Shown piece after piece: positions 51,794 through 59,338 of a stretch of DNA of 64,000 nt (positions within the stretch are counted from its first letter, which is position 1; every line of letters starts with the position of its first letter). Both the position numbers and the translations under genes were made by a program. The notes under the pieces were generated by a model, which had not been told where the DNA came from, ran no database searches, and worked only from the letters and a program-made list of their open reading frames with translations. The DNA is taken from assembly GCF_012030425.1 (NCBI RefSeq), contig NZ_JAAUVN010000003.1, positions 857,354-921,353 on the forward strand. The letters run 5' to 3'. The stretch comes from Sphingobacterium sp. B16(2022) (GTDB lineage Bacteria > Bacteroidota > Bacteroidia > Sphingobacteriales > Sphingobacteriaceae).

Positions 51794-52435
51794 ATGTTGC
51801 AGATCAAGACTTTTACCTTTAACCCTTACCAAGAAAATACGTACGTCATTTATGATGAACAAAAAAACTGTGTCATCATTGATCCCGGCATGTATGGACC
51901 TGCTGATGAAAGAACGTTAACAGATTTCATTGAGCAAAATAGTTTAAATCCAAAGATCTTATTAAATACACATTGTCACATTGACCATGTGCTAGGTAAT
52001 AGATTTATATTTGACACTTATGGTCTTTATCCCCAGTTTCATGAGGGAGAACTTCCGGTATTGATCGAGGTACAGAACTATGCTCCACAAATGGGTTTCA
52101 GGTATGATATCTCCCCGATTGGAGAAACATTTCTTACTGAAGAAAATGTGATAAAGATTGGTGATCATGAATTGAAAATTATATTTGCTCCTGGTCATTC
52201 CCCTGCTCATTTATGCTTTTATAGTGAGCCGCAAAAATTTCTGATTGGCGGCGATGTTTTATTTAAAAACAGCATTGGTAGAACAGATCTTCCAGGAGGT
52301 AACCATGATTTGTTATTAAAGAATATCAAGGAAAAAATATATATACTTCCCGATGAAGTTACTATTTATCCTGGGCATGGACCGACTACGACCATCGGTT
52401 TTGAAAAAGCGACCAATCCATTTATTAGAGGCTAA
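51794..52435 (+). CDS. Metallo-beta-lactamase-fold hydrolase, glyoxalase II-like
   Basis: A 213-residue MBL-fold protein. The metal motif THCHIDH supplies His60, His62, Asp64 and His65; the remaining ligands are in APGHSPAHLC (His), GGDVLF (Asp) and YPGHGP (His). This is the glyoxalase II-like subgroup common in Bacteroidota, probably a thioester or sulfur-compound hydrolase; the true substrate is unknown. It is followed after 5 bp by an FtsX-family permease. A TATTTTTA box (one mismatch) lies 6 nt before the ATG. Confidence 0.9.
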   Translation: MLQIKTFTFNPYQENTYVIYDEQKNCVIIDPGMYGPADERTLTDFIEQNSLNPKILLNTHCHIDHVLGNRFIFDTYGLYPQFHEGELPVLIEVQNYAPQMGFRYDISPIGETFLTEENVIKIGDHELKIIFAPGHSPAHLCFYSEPQKFLIGGDVLFKNSIGRTDLPGGNHDLLLKNIKEKIYILPDEVTIYPGHGPTTTIGFEKATNPFIRG

Positions 52436-52440
52436 TCACA

Positions 52441-53670
52441 ATGAACTTACCATACCTTTTTGCTAAAAGATACTTATTTTCAAAAAAATCTGTTAATGCG
52501 ATCAACATTATATCAGGTATTAGCATCGTTGGCGTTATGGTAAGCAGTGCGGCACTCATTATCTTACTTTCTTCATTTAACGGTATGGAAAACCTGATAA
52601 TTTCCATGTACAGCCAATTTGTGCCAGAAATAAAGATAGAACCTGCCCAAGGAAAGCTGTTTGATGCAAATCAACCTCCTATCCTTGCGCTAAAGAAAGA
52701 TTCCAATGTAATCGATTACACCGAAGTACTGCAGGAAAAGGTACTATTGGAATACGATAACCGCCAGTATATTGGTACTATTAAAGGTATTCAGGCAAAT
52801 TCAATAGACCATAAAAGCAAAGACAGTTTATTAATAAGTGGAAGTTATACCTTGCAAACTGACAGTATTCCATCTGCCGTTATTGGAGCAGGTGTTCAAG
52901 CAAACTTGGGCGTATCTATTCACGGTGGCCTCCGTAATATTGATGTATATTCACCTAGAAAGGGAGCTAAAAATGCAGCAAATCCTGCCGATGAATTTAA
53001 TATCAGATCTATACAGCCAAAAGGAATATTAAAAAGTCAACAAGATTTTGACAATTTAATTATCACCCCAATTTCCTTTGCACAAGAAGTGCTTGGAGAA
53101 TATGATCGCGTTTCAGCAATTGAATTTTATATAAAAGACAAAGCAAATCTTCAACATTTCAAAAAGAAACTACAGACGGATCTTGGAGAAAAATATGTTG
53201 TAAAAAACAGGGAAGAACAAAATCCGACTCTTTATAAAAATGTTCGCGTTGAAAGATGGGCCGTATTTTTTATTTTGACATTGATCAGTATAATTGCCCT
53301 TTTCAATATTGTAGGATCATTAACCATGCTCGTACTAGATAAAAAAGAAGATATGAACATCTTAAAGAATCTCGGTGCTAACAGCTCGTTAATACAAAGA
53401 ATATTTTTCTATGAAGGACTAATGATATCCTTAGTGGGTTGTGTAACGGGCTTGCTAATTGGTTACATCTTTTGTTATTTACAAATAAACTATGGTATCA
53501 TAAAAGTGGAAGAGGGAGCTAATATGTTAATTGACAGCTACCCCATTGCAATCCGTTGGACAGACTTTGTCATCGTCTTCTTTACCATAACAAGTATAGC
53601 CGGATTAATTGCCTATTTTACTTCGAAAATAAGTGTACTGGAATTAAATAAATTAGAAGCGACAGAATAA
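52441..53670 (+). CDS. FtsX/LolC-family ABC transporter permease
   Basis: A 409-residue inner-membrane protein in the LolC/LolE layout: one N-terminal helix (INIISGISIVGVMVSSAALIILLSS), a large periplasmic domain of about 220 residues and three C-terminal helices in the FtsX domain (WAVFFILTLISIIALFNIVGSL, GLMISLVGCVTGLLIGYIFCY, FVIVFFTITSIAGLIAYF). It probably releases lipoproteins from the inner membrane with an ATPase encoded elsewhere, since no lolD-like gene is adjacent. Confidence 0.9.
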   Translation: MNLPYLFAKRYLFSKKSVNAINIISGISIVGVMVSSAALIILLSSFNGMENLIISMYSQFVPEIKIEPAQGKLFDANQPPILALKKDSNVIDYTEVLQEKVLLEYDNRQYIGTIKGIQANSIDHKSKDSLLISGSYTLQTDSIPSAVIGAGVQANLGVSIHGGLRNIDVYSPRKGAKNAANPADEFNIRSIQPKGILKSQQDFDNLIITPISFAQEVLGEYDRVSAIEFYIKDKANLQHFKKKLQTDLGEKYVVKNREEQNPTLYKNVRVERWAVFFILTLISIIALFNIVGSLTMLVLDKKEDMNILKNLGANSSLIQRIFFYEGLMISLVGCVTGLLIGYIFCYLQINYGIIKVEEGANMLIDSYPIAIRWTDFVIVFFTITSIAGLIAYFTSKISVLELNKLEATE

Positions 53671-53678
53671 AGGATAGT

Positions 53679-54311
53679 TTACTTCCCTTTTTTCCCTTTG
53701 GAAATTTGTTGAATTAAGCTGCCCCAAGCAAAAGGGTTTAATAGAGGATTCGCATACCGCTGATTAATAACTTTATTATTCATACTGCGATGATTATCAT
53801 TTACATTATAATTATGCATCTCATCGGCAGTTCGAGGTACTCTAGCTGCCAAAGCATCTAAAGATTCCTTCGACAAATTTCGCTTCGCACGAATAATATT
53901 GTCTGAATCAACCTCCAGATTCATAAATGCAATGTTAAATTCCTCAATACTTGCCCAAGGATAAGGTGTCACCATCGGTAACTCCGTAATCAGATTTTTC
54001 ATAACGATCGCAGTGGACAAACGATCACCCTGAATATTTGGAATAACATACCTTAAGGTCTCATAACCGACAGATGTAAAACGGAGCGTGTCTCCGACAT
54101 GCGCTACAAAAGAGAAAAAGCCCTCGTTATTGGCCATATAGGCTTCATTGCGAAAGCTTTCATTCGTTATAGTTGTATAGCCCACAGGAAGACCAGAGCT
54201 AATCGTTTCTACAATACCACTAAACTGCAAGATTTTACGCTCTTGGGAATATGAAGCATACCCAGAGAGGATGAAAAATAGAACAAAAATAAAGTGGTAG
54301 TTGAATTTCAT
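53679..54311 (-). CDS. Secreted protein with carboxypeptidase-regulatory-like domain
   Basis: A 210-residue exported protein (signal peptide HFIFVLFFILSGYASYSQ) with one carboxypeptidase-D-regulatory-like beta-sandwich (about 27-110: FSGIVETISSGLPVGYTTI, GFFSFVAHVGDTLRFTSVGYETLRY). A C-terminal tail of about 100 polar residues follows, which I do not recognise (SIEEFNIAFMNLEVDS, ending in a Lys/Gly stretch). No barrel follows, so it is not a TonB receptor. A -7 box lies 4 nt before the ATG. Confidence 0.8.
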   Translation of the reverse strand: MKFNYHFIFVLFFILSGYASYSQERKILQFSGIVETISSGLPVGYTTITNESFRNEAYMANNEGFFSFVAHVGDTLRFTSVGYETLRYVIPNIQGDRLSTAIVMKNLITELPMVTPYPWASIEEFNIAFMNLEVDSDNIIRAKRNLSKESLDALAARVPRTADEMHNYNVNDNHRSMNNKVINQRYANPLLNPFAWGSLIQQISKGKKGK

Positions 54312-54315
54312 AGCA

Positions 54316-54323
54316 CAAATCTA
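54316..54323 (-). promoter_or_regulatory. -7 box (TAGATTTG) 4 nt before the secreted-protein ATG
   Basis: Minus-strand TAGATTTG-TGCT-ATG: a perfect TAnnTTTG box with a 4-nt spacer, so the message is predicted to be leaderless. Confidence 0.55.
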
Positions 54324-54373
54324 AGACATTAACAGTTACACTGCTGTTAAATTGTGTTAATTAAAGCGGTCAA

Positions 54374-54655
54374 TTATAATGCCTTAGGTGTCGGCAAACT
54401 AGCATTAGGGTCATTCATGTCCGTAATATTAATCGCTTCCACAGCAGTAATTTCAGGCACAGCCTTTCTAATAGCTTGTTCAAGACCAGCCTTAAAAGTC
54501 ATAATACTCATAGAGCATGAAGCACATGCTCCTAATAATTTCAAACGAACAACATTATCTGCAGTGATTTCTTCCACACTAACATCACCACCATCAGTTT
54601 CCAAATACGGTCTAATTGTATCCAATGCTTGTTCAACTCTTTCTTTTAATGTCAT
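54374..54655 (-). CDS. NifU C-terminal-domain protein (iron-sulfur scaffold)
   Basis: A 93-residue NifU/Nfu-type domain that carries transient iron-sulfur clusters for delivery to apo-proteins. The ligands are Cys44 and Cys47 in LGACASC, within the usual RPYLETDGGDVSV context. It is the stand-alone Nfu size. It lies near, but divergent from, bamD, and not beside suf genes. Confidence 0.94.
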   Translation of the reverse strand: MTLKERVEQALDTIRPYLETDGGDVSVEEITADNVVRLKLLGACASCSMSIMTFKAGLEQAIRKAVPEITAVEAINITDMNDPNASLPTPKAL

Positions 54656-54849
54656 ACTAAAAACAATTTGAATGTAAATATAATCAAAATTTACTAAAAT
54701 GATAAGAAGACTATCCGATTGATACTGTTTTTAAACAAGCAAATGACAATAGTATTAACATTCCAGAATTTATGGTTAAAAAAAGTTAATATGATTAAAT
54801 TCATTGTATAGCTTCCAATATTGCACTATATTGCAACATAAAAATTTAA

Positions 54850-54880
54850 TTGATTAGTATTACAAATTCACTTATCTTTG
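54850..54880 (+). promoter_or_regulatory. bamD promoter: TTG -33 and TATCTTTG -7, 4 nt before the ATG
   Basis: TATCTTTG (54873-54880) is a perfect TAnnTTTG box; TTG at 54850-54852 is 20 bp upstream. Only TAAA separates the box from the bamD ATG at 54885, so initiation would fall at the start codon. Confidence 0.6.
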
Positions 54881-54884
54881 TAAA

Positions 54885-55826
54885 ATGTTTTTAAATAGGC
54901 GTATAGCGGCTTTATGTGCCGGAATTTTGTTATTGGTATCGTTCAGTAGCTGTAAGAGTAAGTTTGAGAAGTTGCGAGCAAGCAATAATATCGCTCAGAA
55001 GTACGAAGAAGCGGTAAAACTATACGAAAACAAAAAATATAGCAAGGCTTTAATATTGTTCGAAGATTTAAGAACTAAATTTAGAGGACAGGCCGAAGCA
55101 GAAAATTTATATTATTTCACAGCTTTTGCAAGCTACAGACTAAAGGATTATACCTCTGCACGTTATCATTTTAAAGATTTCGCAGATGTTTATCCCAATA
55201 GTCCTAGAGCCGAAGAATGTCGTTTTATGTCTGCATATTGTTATTATCTAGATTCTCCAAAGTCAAGTCTTGACCAAGAGAATACAAGGAAAGCAATCGA
55301 TGCACTACAGTTATTTGTCAATTTGTATCCTGAATCTGAAAGGGCAAAAGAAGCTGGTGAATTAATTCAAAAGCTGCGTGATAAATTAGAGCTTAAAGCA
55401 TTTTCAAATGCTAGGTTGCTCTATGACATGGGATTAAACGATGACTATAGAGCTGCTGTGATTGCATTGCAAAATGTATTGAAAGCCTATCCTGATACCA
55501 AGTATGCAGAAGAAATTGAGTACCTTACGGTAAAGTCTCAGTATAAACTTGCAACTCAGAGTAGTCCTGTCAAGCAAGCAGATCGCTTTTCTGAAGTTAT
55601 TGACTATTATCGCTCTTTTGCAATGTCATTCCCGAATAGCAAATATATGAAGGAAGTTGAATCTCTTCGTGATAGCGCCGAGAAAAAAATGAAAACTGCG
55701 GCGACCTACATGGCAACTGTTAATAAAGCCATAGCCGAACAAGAAAAAGAAAGAAAAGCAGCAATAGCCGCTAAAGAAAATAAAGATAATAAAGATAATA
55801 CCCAAAAAAATGAGTCAAAAAAATAA
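54885..55826 (+). CDS. bamD: Outer-membrane assembly lipoprotein BamD
   Basis: Essential lipoprotein of the Bam complex that inserts beta-barrel proteins. The 313 residues have a signal peptide with lipidated Cys23 (LLVSFSSC), then TPR repeats (YSKALILFEDLRTKF, NLYYFTAFASYRLKDYTSARYHFKDFADVYPNSPRAEE, and two more), ending in a charged Lys/Asn/Glu tail. The last 17 bp overlap the omega-like gene. No later Met could replace the start without losing the signal peptide. Confidence 0.92.
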   Translation: MFLNRRIAALCAGILLLVSFSSCKSKFEKLRASNNIAQKYEEAVKLYENKKYSKALILFEDLRTKFRGQAEAENLYYFTAFASYRLKDYTSARYHFKDFADVYPNSPRAEECRFMSAYCYYLDSPKSSLDQENTRKAIDALQLFVNLYPESERAKEAGELIQKLRDKLELKAFSNARLLYDMGLNDDYRAAVIALQNVLKAYPDTKYAEEIEYLTVKSQYKLATQSSPVKQADRFSEVIDYYRSFAMSFPNSKYMKEVESLRDSAEKKMKTAATYMATVNKAIAEQEKERKAAIAAKENKDNKDNTQKNESKK

Positions 55827-56139
55827 CAGCACTGTAGCAACTTCAACTGTAACTCGTGATTTAAGACAATTAGACACCGTTACCGACAATATTTATGAGT
55901 CAATCGTAGTGATCAGCAAACGTGCTAATCAAATTTCTGTTGACATCAAAGAGGAGTTGAACAGCAAACTTGCAGAATTTGCTACTAACAATGATAACTT
56001 AGAAGAGGTATTCGAAAACCGTGAGCAAATTGAAATCTCAAAACACTATGAGCGTATGCCAAAAGCTACACTTATTGCGATTGATGAATTCTTACACGAT
56101 AAGGTTTATTTCAGAAATCCCGCTAAAGAGCAAGAATAA
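55810..56139 (+). CDS. rpoZ: RNA polymerase omega-like subunit
   Basis: A 109-residue protein matching the Bacteroidota omega-type subunit, which assists assembly of RNA polymerase. The recognisable parts are TRDLRQLDTVTDNIYESIVVISKRANQIS (the omega-like helix with ARG/KRANQI) and the ERMPKATLIAIDEFLHDKVYF end. It starts inside bamD by 17 bp and is followed by coaBC after 20 bp, so the three are one operon. Confidence 0.85.
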   Translation: MSQKNNSTVATSTVTRDLRQLDTVTDNIYESIVVISKRANQISVDIKEELNSKLAEFATNNDNLEEVFENREQIEISKHYERMPKATLIAIDEFLHDKVYFRNPAKEQE

Positions 56140-56159
56140 TTTGCTTTATCTCAGTTGAT

Positions 56160-57371
56160 ATGAGCTTAGCTAAAAAAAATATTGTGATTGCTGTATGCGG
56201 TAGTATTGCCGCATACAAAATTGCACATTTGACTAGACTGCTAGTTAAAGAAAAAGCGAATGTTCAGATCATTATGACAAAAGAAGCGGCTGAATTTATT
56301 ACGCCACTCACGTTGTCAACCCTTTCAAATAACCCCGTTTTAATCGATTATTTCGATCCTAAAACAGGGGAATGGAATAATCATGTCCATATCGGATTAC
56401 AAGCTGATCTGATACTGGTTGCACCAGCAACTGCCAATACTATTGGAAAACTCGCAAATGGAATCTGTGATAGCTTGTTAACTGCGGTCTACCTATCTGC
56501 AAAATGTCCTGTGTTTATAGCTCCTGCGATGGATCTAGACATGTGGAAACATCCCTCGACTCAAAACAATATCCGCTTACTCCAATCCTATGGAAACAGA
56601 ATAATTCATCCAGGTAATGGAGAACTAGCTAGCGGCTTAATTGGAGAAGGAAGACTTGCAGAACCTGAAGAAATTTTAGATTTTATTACGCAAAGCTTTT
56701 CTCCTCAACTCCCTTTAAGCGGAAGGAATGCATTAGTCACTGCTGGACCTACATATGAAGCGATAGACCCTGTACGATTTATTGGGAATCATTCTAGTGG
56801 AAAAATGGGCTATGCTTTAGCAAAACAGCTTGTAGCTCTTGGTGCTAAGGTAACCTTAATCAGTGGACCTACCGCTTTAGACGCCCCGCAAAACGTAGAT
56901 CGTATTCAAGTTACTTCTGCACATGAAATGCTTGAAGCTGTCGTACAACATTTTTCACAATCAGACATTATTGTTATGAGTGCTGCTGTTGCGGATTATA
57001 CTCCGATCGAAGTTGCTTCGCAAAAAATAAAAAAGAAAGAAGATCAATTCTCCATTGCACTCAAGAAAACGACAGATATTCTAGCATCTATCGGAACTAA
57101 GAAAACAGAAAAACAGCTCTTAATCGGCTTTGCTTTAGAAACAAATAACGAAGTTGAGCATGCAAAAGATAAATTAATACGTAAAAACCTGGATTTCATT
57201 GTCTTAAATTCAATGCAGGATAAAGGAGCAGGTTTTGCAACAGATACCAATAAAGTAACTGTAATTGACCGTTTTCAGCATATTCAAGAATTTACATTAA
57301 AATCAAAAGAAGATGTTGCAAAAGATATTTGTCAACTGATCGTACAACACCCTATTTTAACTCAAAAATAG
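56160..57371 (+). CDS. coaBC: Bifunctional phosphopantothenoylcysteine decarboxylase/synthetase
   Basis: Two steps of coenzyme A biosynthesis: ligation of cysteine to 4'-phosphopantothenate (CoaB) and decarboxylation of the product (CoaC). The 403 residues contain an N-terminal flavin-dependent CoaC domain (GSIAAYK, the catalytic His in NHVHIGLQAD, PAMDLDMW) and a C-terminal CoaB domain (TAGPTYEAIDPVRFIGNHSSGKMG, MSAAVADYTP). Length and fusion are normal. It is the last gene of the bamD operon. Confidence 0.96.
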   Translation: MSLAKKNIVIAVCGSIAAYKIAHLTRLLVKEKANVQIIMTKEAAEFITPLTLSTLSNNPVLIDYFDPKTGEWNNHVHIGLQADLILVAPATANTIGKLANGICDSLLTAVYLSAKCPVFIAPAMDLDMWKHPSTQNNIRLLQSYGNRIIHPGNGELASGLIGEGRLAEPEEILDFITQSFSPQLPLSGRNALVTAGPTYEAIDPVRFIGNHSSGKMGYALAKQLVALGAKVTLISGPTALDAPQNVDRIQVTSAHEMLEAVVQHFSQSDIIVMSAAVADYTPIEVASQKIKKKEDQFSIALKKTTDILASIGTKKTEKQLLIGFALETNNEVEHAKDKLIRKNLDFIVLNSMQDKGAGFATDTNKVTVIDRFQHIQEFTLKSKEDVAKDICQLIVQHPILTQK

Positions 57372-57582
57372 TACTATTAACTATAGCTTCTCCTCAAAAG
57401 CCGAACAAGATACTATTCCATCATAATTAAAACTGATCAGATATTGCACGAGCTCTTACCAAGCTGTTCCCTGTTAGATCACCCCATCATAAAACAAATA
57501 ACAGTTTTCTAAATATTTTCCAAGAGCCTTTTTCATTCAAGAAAAGATTAAAATAGATGAAGGCACTCTTTCATAATTAACG

Positions 57583-57590
57583 TATTTTTG
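57583..57590 (+). promoter_or_regulatory. -7 box (TATTTTTG) 4 nt before the SRPBCC gene
   Basis: TATTTTTG-TGCT-ATG: a perfect TAnnTTTG box with the same TGCT spacer as the secreted-protein gene at 54311, predicting a leaderless mRNA. Confidence 0.55.
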
Positions 57591-57594
57591 TGCT

Positions 57595-57984
57595 ATGAAA
57601 GATTTCAAAAAATATTATATAATACCTGCAGAGCCAGAAGAAATATACCTAGCACTGACGACGGACATTACCATACGTCTTTGGACAGGTGATTTAGTAG
57701 AAATCGATCCTGTTATCGGTGGTGAGTTCTCGATGTGGGATGGTGCTATCACAGGAAAATTTATCGATTTGGTTCCCAATAAAACGATTGTTCAGCAATG
57801 GTATTTTGGAGAAGAAGAGGCTGATTCCATTGTTACCATCAAACTACATGAACACAAAAAAGGAACTTCAGTCGAGATAAACCACGTCAATATACCTGAT
57901 GAAGCTTATGATGATATTGTTGATGGATGGGATGATCCATACATGAGCTCTTTATTAGACTTCTATACAGAAGATGGACGTTAA
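57595..57984 (+). CDS. SRPBCC/AHSA1-type START-like domain protein
   Basis: A 129-residue single-domain protein with the helix-grip fold of the AHSA1 group: FKKYYIIPAEPEEIYLALT at the start, then the beta-sheet with GGEFSMWDGAITGKFIDLVPNKTIVQQWYF and the closing long helix. These proteins bind hydrophobic ligands or act as Hsp90-activator-like cofactors; the ligand is unknown. It is a single gene between coaBC and the RND operon. Confidence 0.88.
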   Translation: MKDFKKYYIIPAEPEEIYLALTTDITIRLWTGDLVEIDPVIGGEFSMWDGAITGKFIDLVPNKTIVQQWYFGEEEADSIVTIKLHEHKKGTSVEINHVNIPDEAYDDIVDGWDDPYMSSLLDFYTEDGR

Positions 57985-58004
57985 GAGCCCTTTTAAGGCT
58001 CTTA
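57982..58004. terminator. Bidirectional terminator between the SRPBCC and tolC-like genes
   Basis: 8-bp stem TAAGAGCC/GGCTCTTA with a CTTTTAA loop; the left arm overlaps the SRPBCC stop codon. It lies between convergent genes. Confidence 0.6.
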
Positions 58005-58021
58005 GCTTATTTATAAAAGAG

Positions 58022-59338
58022 TTAGAGGTCCAAGTTACCGACTAATTCTTTTAAACCTATCTCAGACAGCTTAGCCTGATAGCTAGCCTCTTTAAGCCTA
58101 CTCATAGCATTTACATAGTTTTCTTGAGCATCTCTAAATTCAACTGCACTTATCGTACCTATCTTATACTTGTCTAAAGTTATATTTAAATTTTGCTTTG
58201 CGATTTTTTCATTTCGCTCTTCCAGTTTAGCTAAGCTGATATTTGTCACATAGCTTTGATATGCTTTCAAAATAGTGGCATTAATGAGTTCTTTGGATCT
58301 CTCAATTTGAATCGAGGCTTTTTCCACCATTTGTTTAGCCACTCGCTCACTCCTCCGTTGATTAAAACCATCAAAAATATTCATCGATGCCGTTACACCA
58401 TAAGTCAAACCTCTTGCATTAGATTGAGAAACAAATCCCAAACTAGATTCTGATGACGAAAAGTTATAGCCAGAATTAAGACGAACAACAGGTAAGCGTT
58501 TCGAGCGGACATCCTTTTGCTCCAGCTCGGCCAAACGTTTATCCAATTTGATTAATTGGAGCTCGATGTTTTGATTAGTAGCCTGTTCTAGTAAAGCATT
58601 AATTTCCAAATTCTCATTGAATTGAAACTCATATTGAACCTCAAAATCTATCGTTAAATCCCGAGCCATCAATCTATTTAACTCCGTTTTCAAATTGGCA
58701 ATTGTTTCCAATTTTTTTAATCGCAAGGATTGGTCCGCATTTAAGTTCACCTGTACATTGAGAACTTCCAATTTAGAAGCTTTTCCAATTTGAAAACGAT
58801 TTTCTGCCGTTTTTAAACGATCAGTGGAAATAACTATTGAAGAATCTATGGTGTGCAAAAGATTCTCTTCCAGAACAATTGTATAATACATATTCAGCAC
58901 ATCGCCAACAGTCGTTAAAATGATCGATTTCAACTCGAGGTCACCCCTTGCTTTCAGTTGATTCAATTTCTCGTACCTCGCAAACATACCAAAGCCATCA
59001 AAAATGGTCCAGCCTAAACTAACACCATAATTCATGCTGTTATTTTTTGCGTTTTCCAACTCTCTCACCTCACCTGTACTTTGTGTTTGCTTGGAATTTT
59101 GATTACTGTTGCTCTGGCTAAAATTTGCAGTAAGATTTGGTAAGATTCCAGCATTCCCATATGTTGCATTTTCCTTAGCGATGATCACATCCTTCTTTGT
59201 CAACAATACATCAAAGTTATTTTCCATAGCTATAGCAACTGCATCGTGAGCAGTAAGTACATTTTGTGAGAAAGCACTGCCTACAGGAATAAAAAGCAAG
59301 GCTAGTAGATAAAAAATCTTATTCATATTAATCTTCAA
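58022..59338 (-). CDS. TolC-family outer-membrane efflux protein
   Basis: Outer-membrane channel of an RND tripartite pump. The 438 residues have a signal peptide (FYLLALLFIPVGSAFSQ) and two similar halves of long helices with the family segments (VLTAHDAVAIAMENNFDVLL, VVRLNSGYNF, YQSYVTNISLAKLEERNEKIAKQNL). It overlaps the inner-membrane pump gene by 11 bp. Confidence 0.93.
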   Translation of the reverse strand: MKINMNKIFYLLALLFIPVGSAFSQNVLTAHDAVAIAMENNFDVLLTKKDVIIAKENATYGNAGILPNLTANFSQSNSNQNSKQTQSTGEVRELENAKNNSMNYGVSLGWTIFDGFGMFARYEKLNQLKARGDLELKSIILTTVGDVLNMYYTIVLEENLLHTIDSSIVISTDRLKTAENRFQIGKASKLEVLNVQVNLNADQSLRLKKLETIANLKTELNRLMARDLTIDFEVQYEFQFNENLEINALLEQATNQNIELQLIKLDKRLAELEQKDVRSKRLPVVRLNSGYNFSSSESSLGFVSQSNARGLTYGVTASMNIFDGFNQRRSERVAKQMVEKASIQIERSKELINATILKAYQSYVTNISLAKLEERNEKIAKQNLNITLDKYKIGTISAVEFRDAQENYVNAMSRLKEASYQAKLSEIGLKELVGNLDL

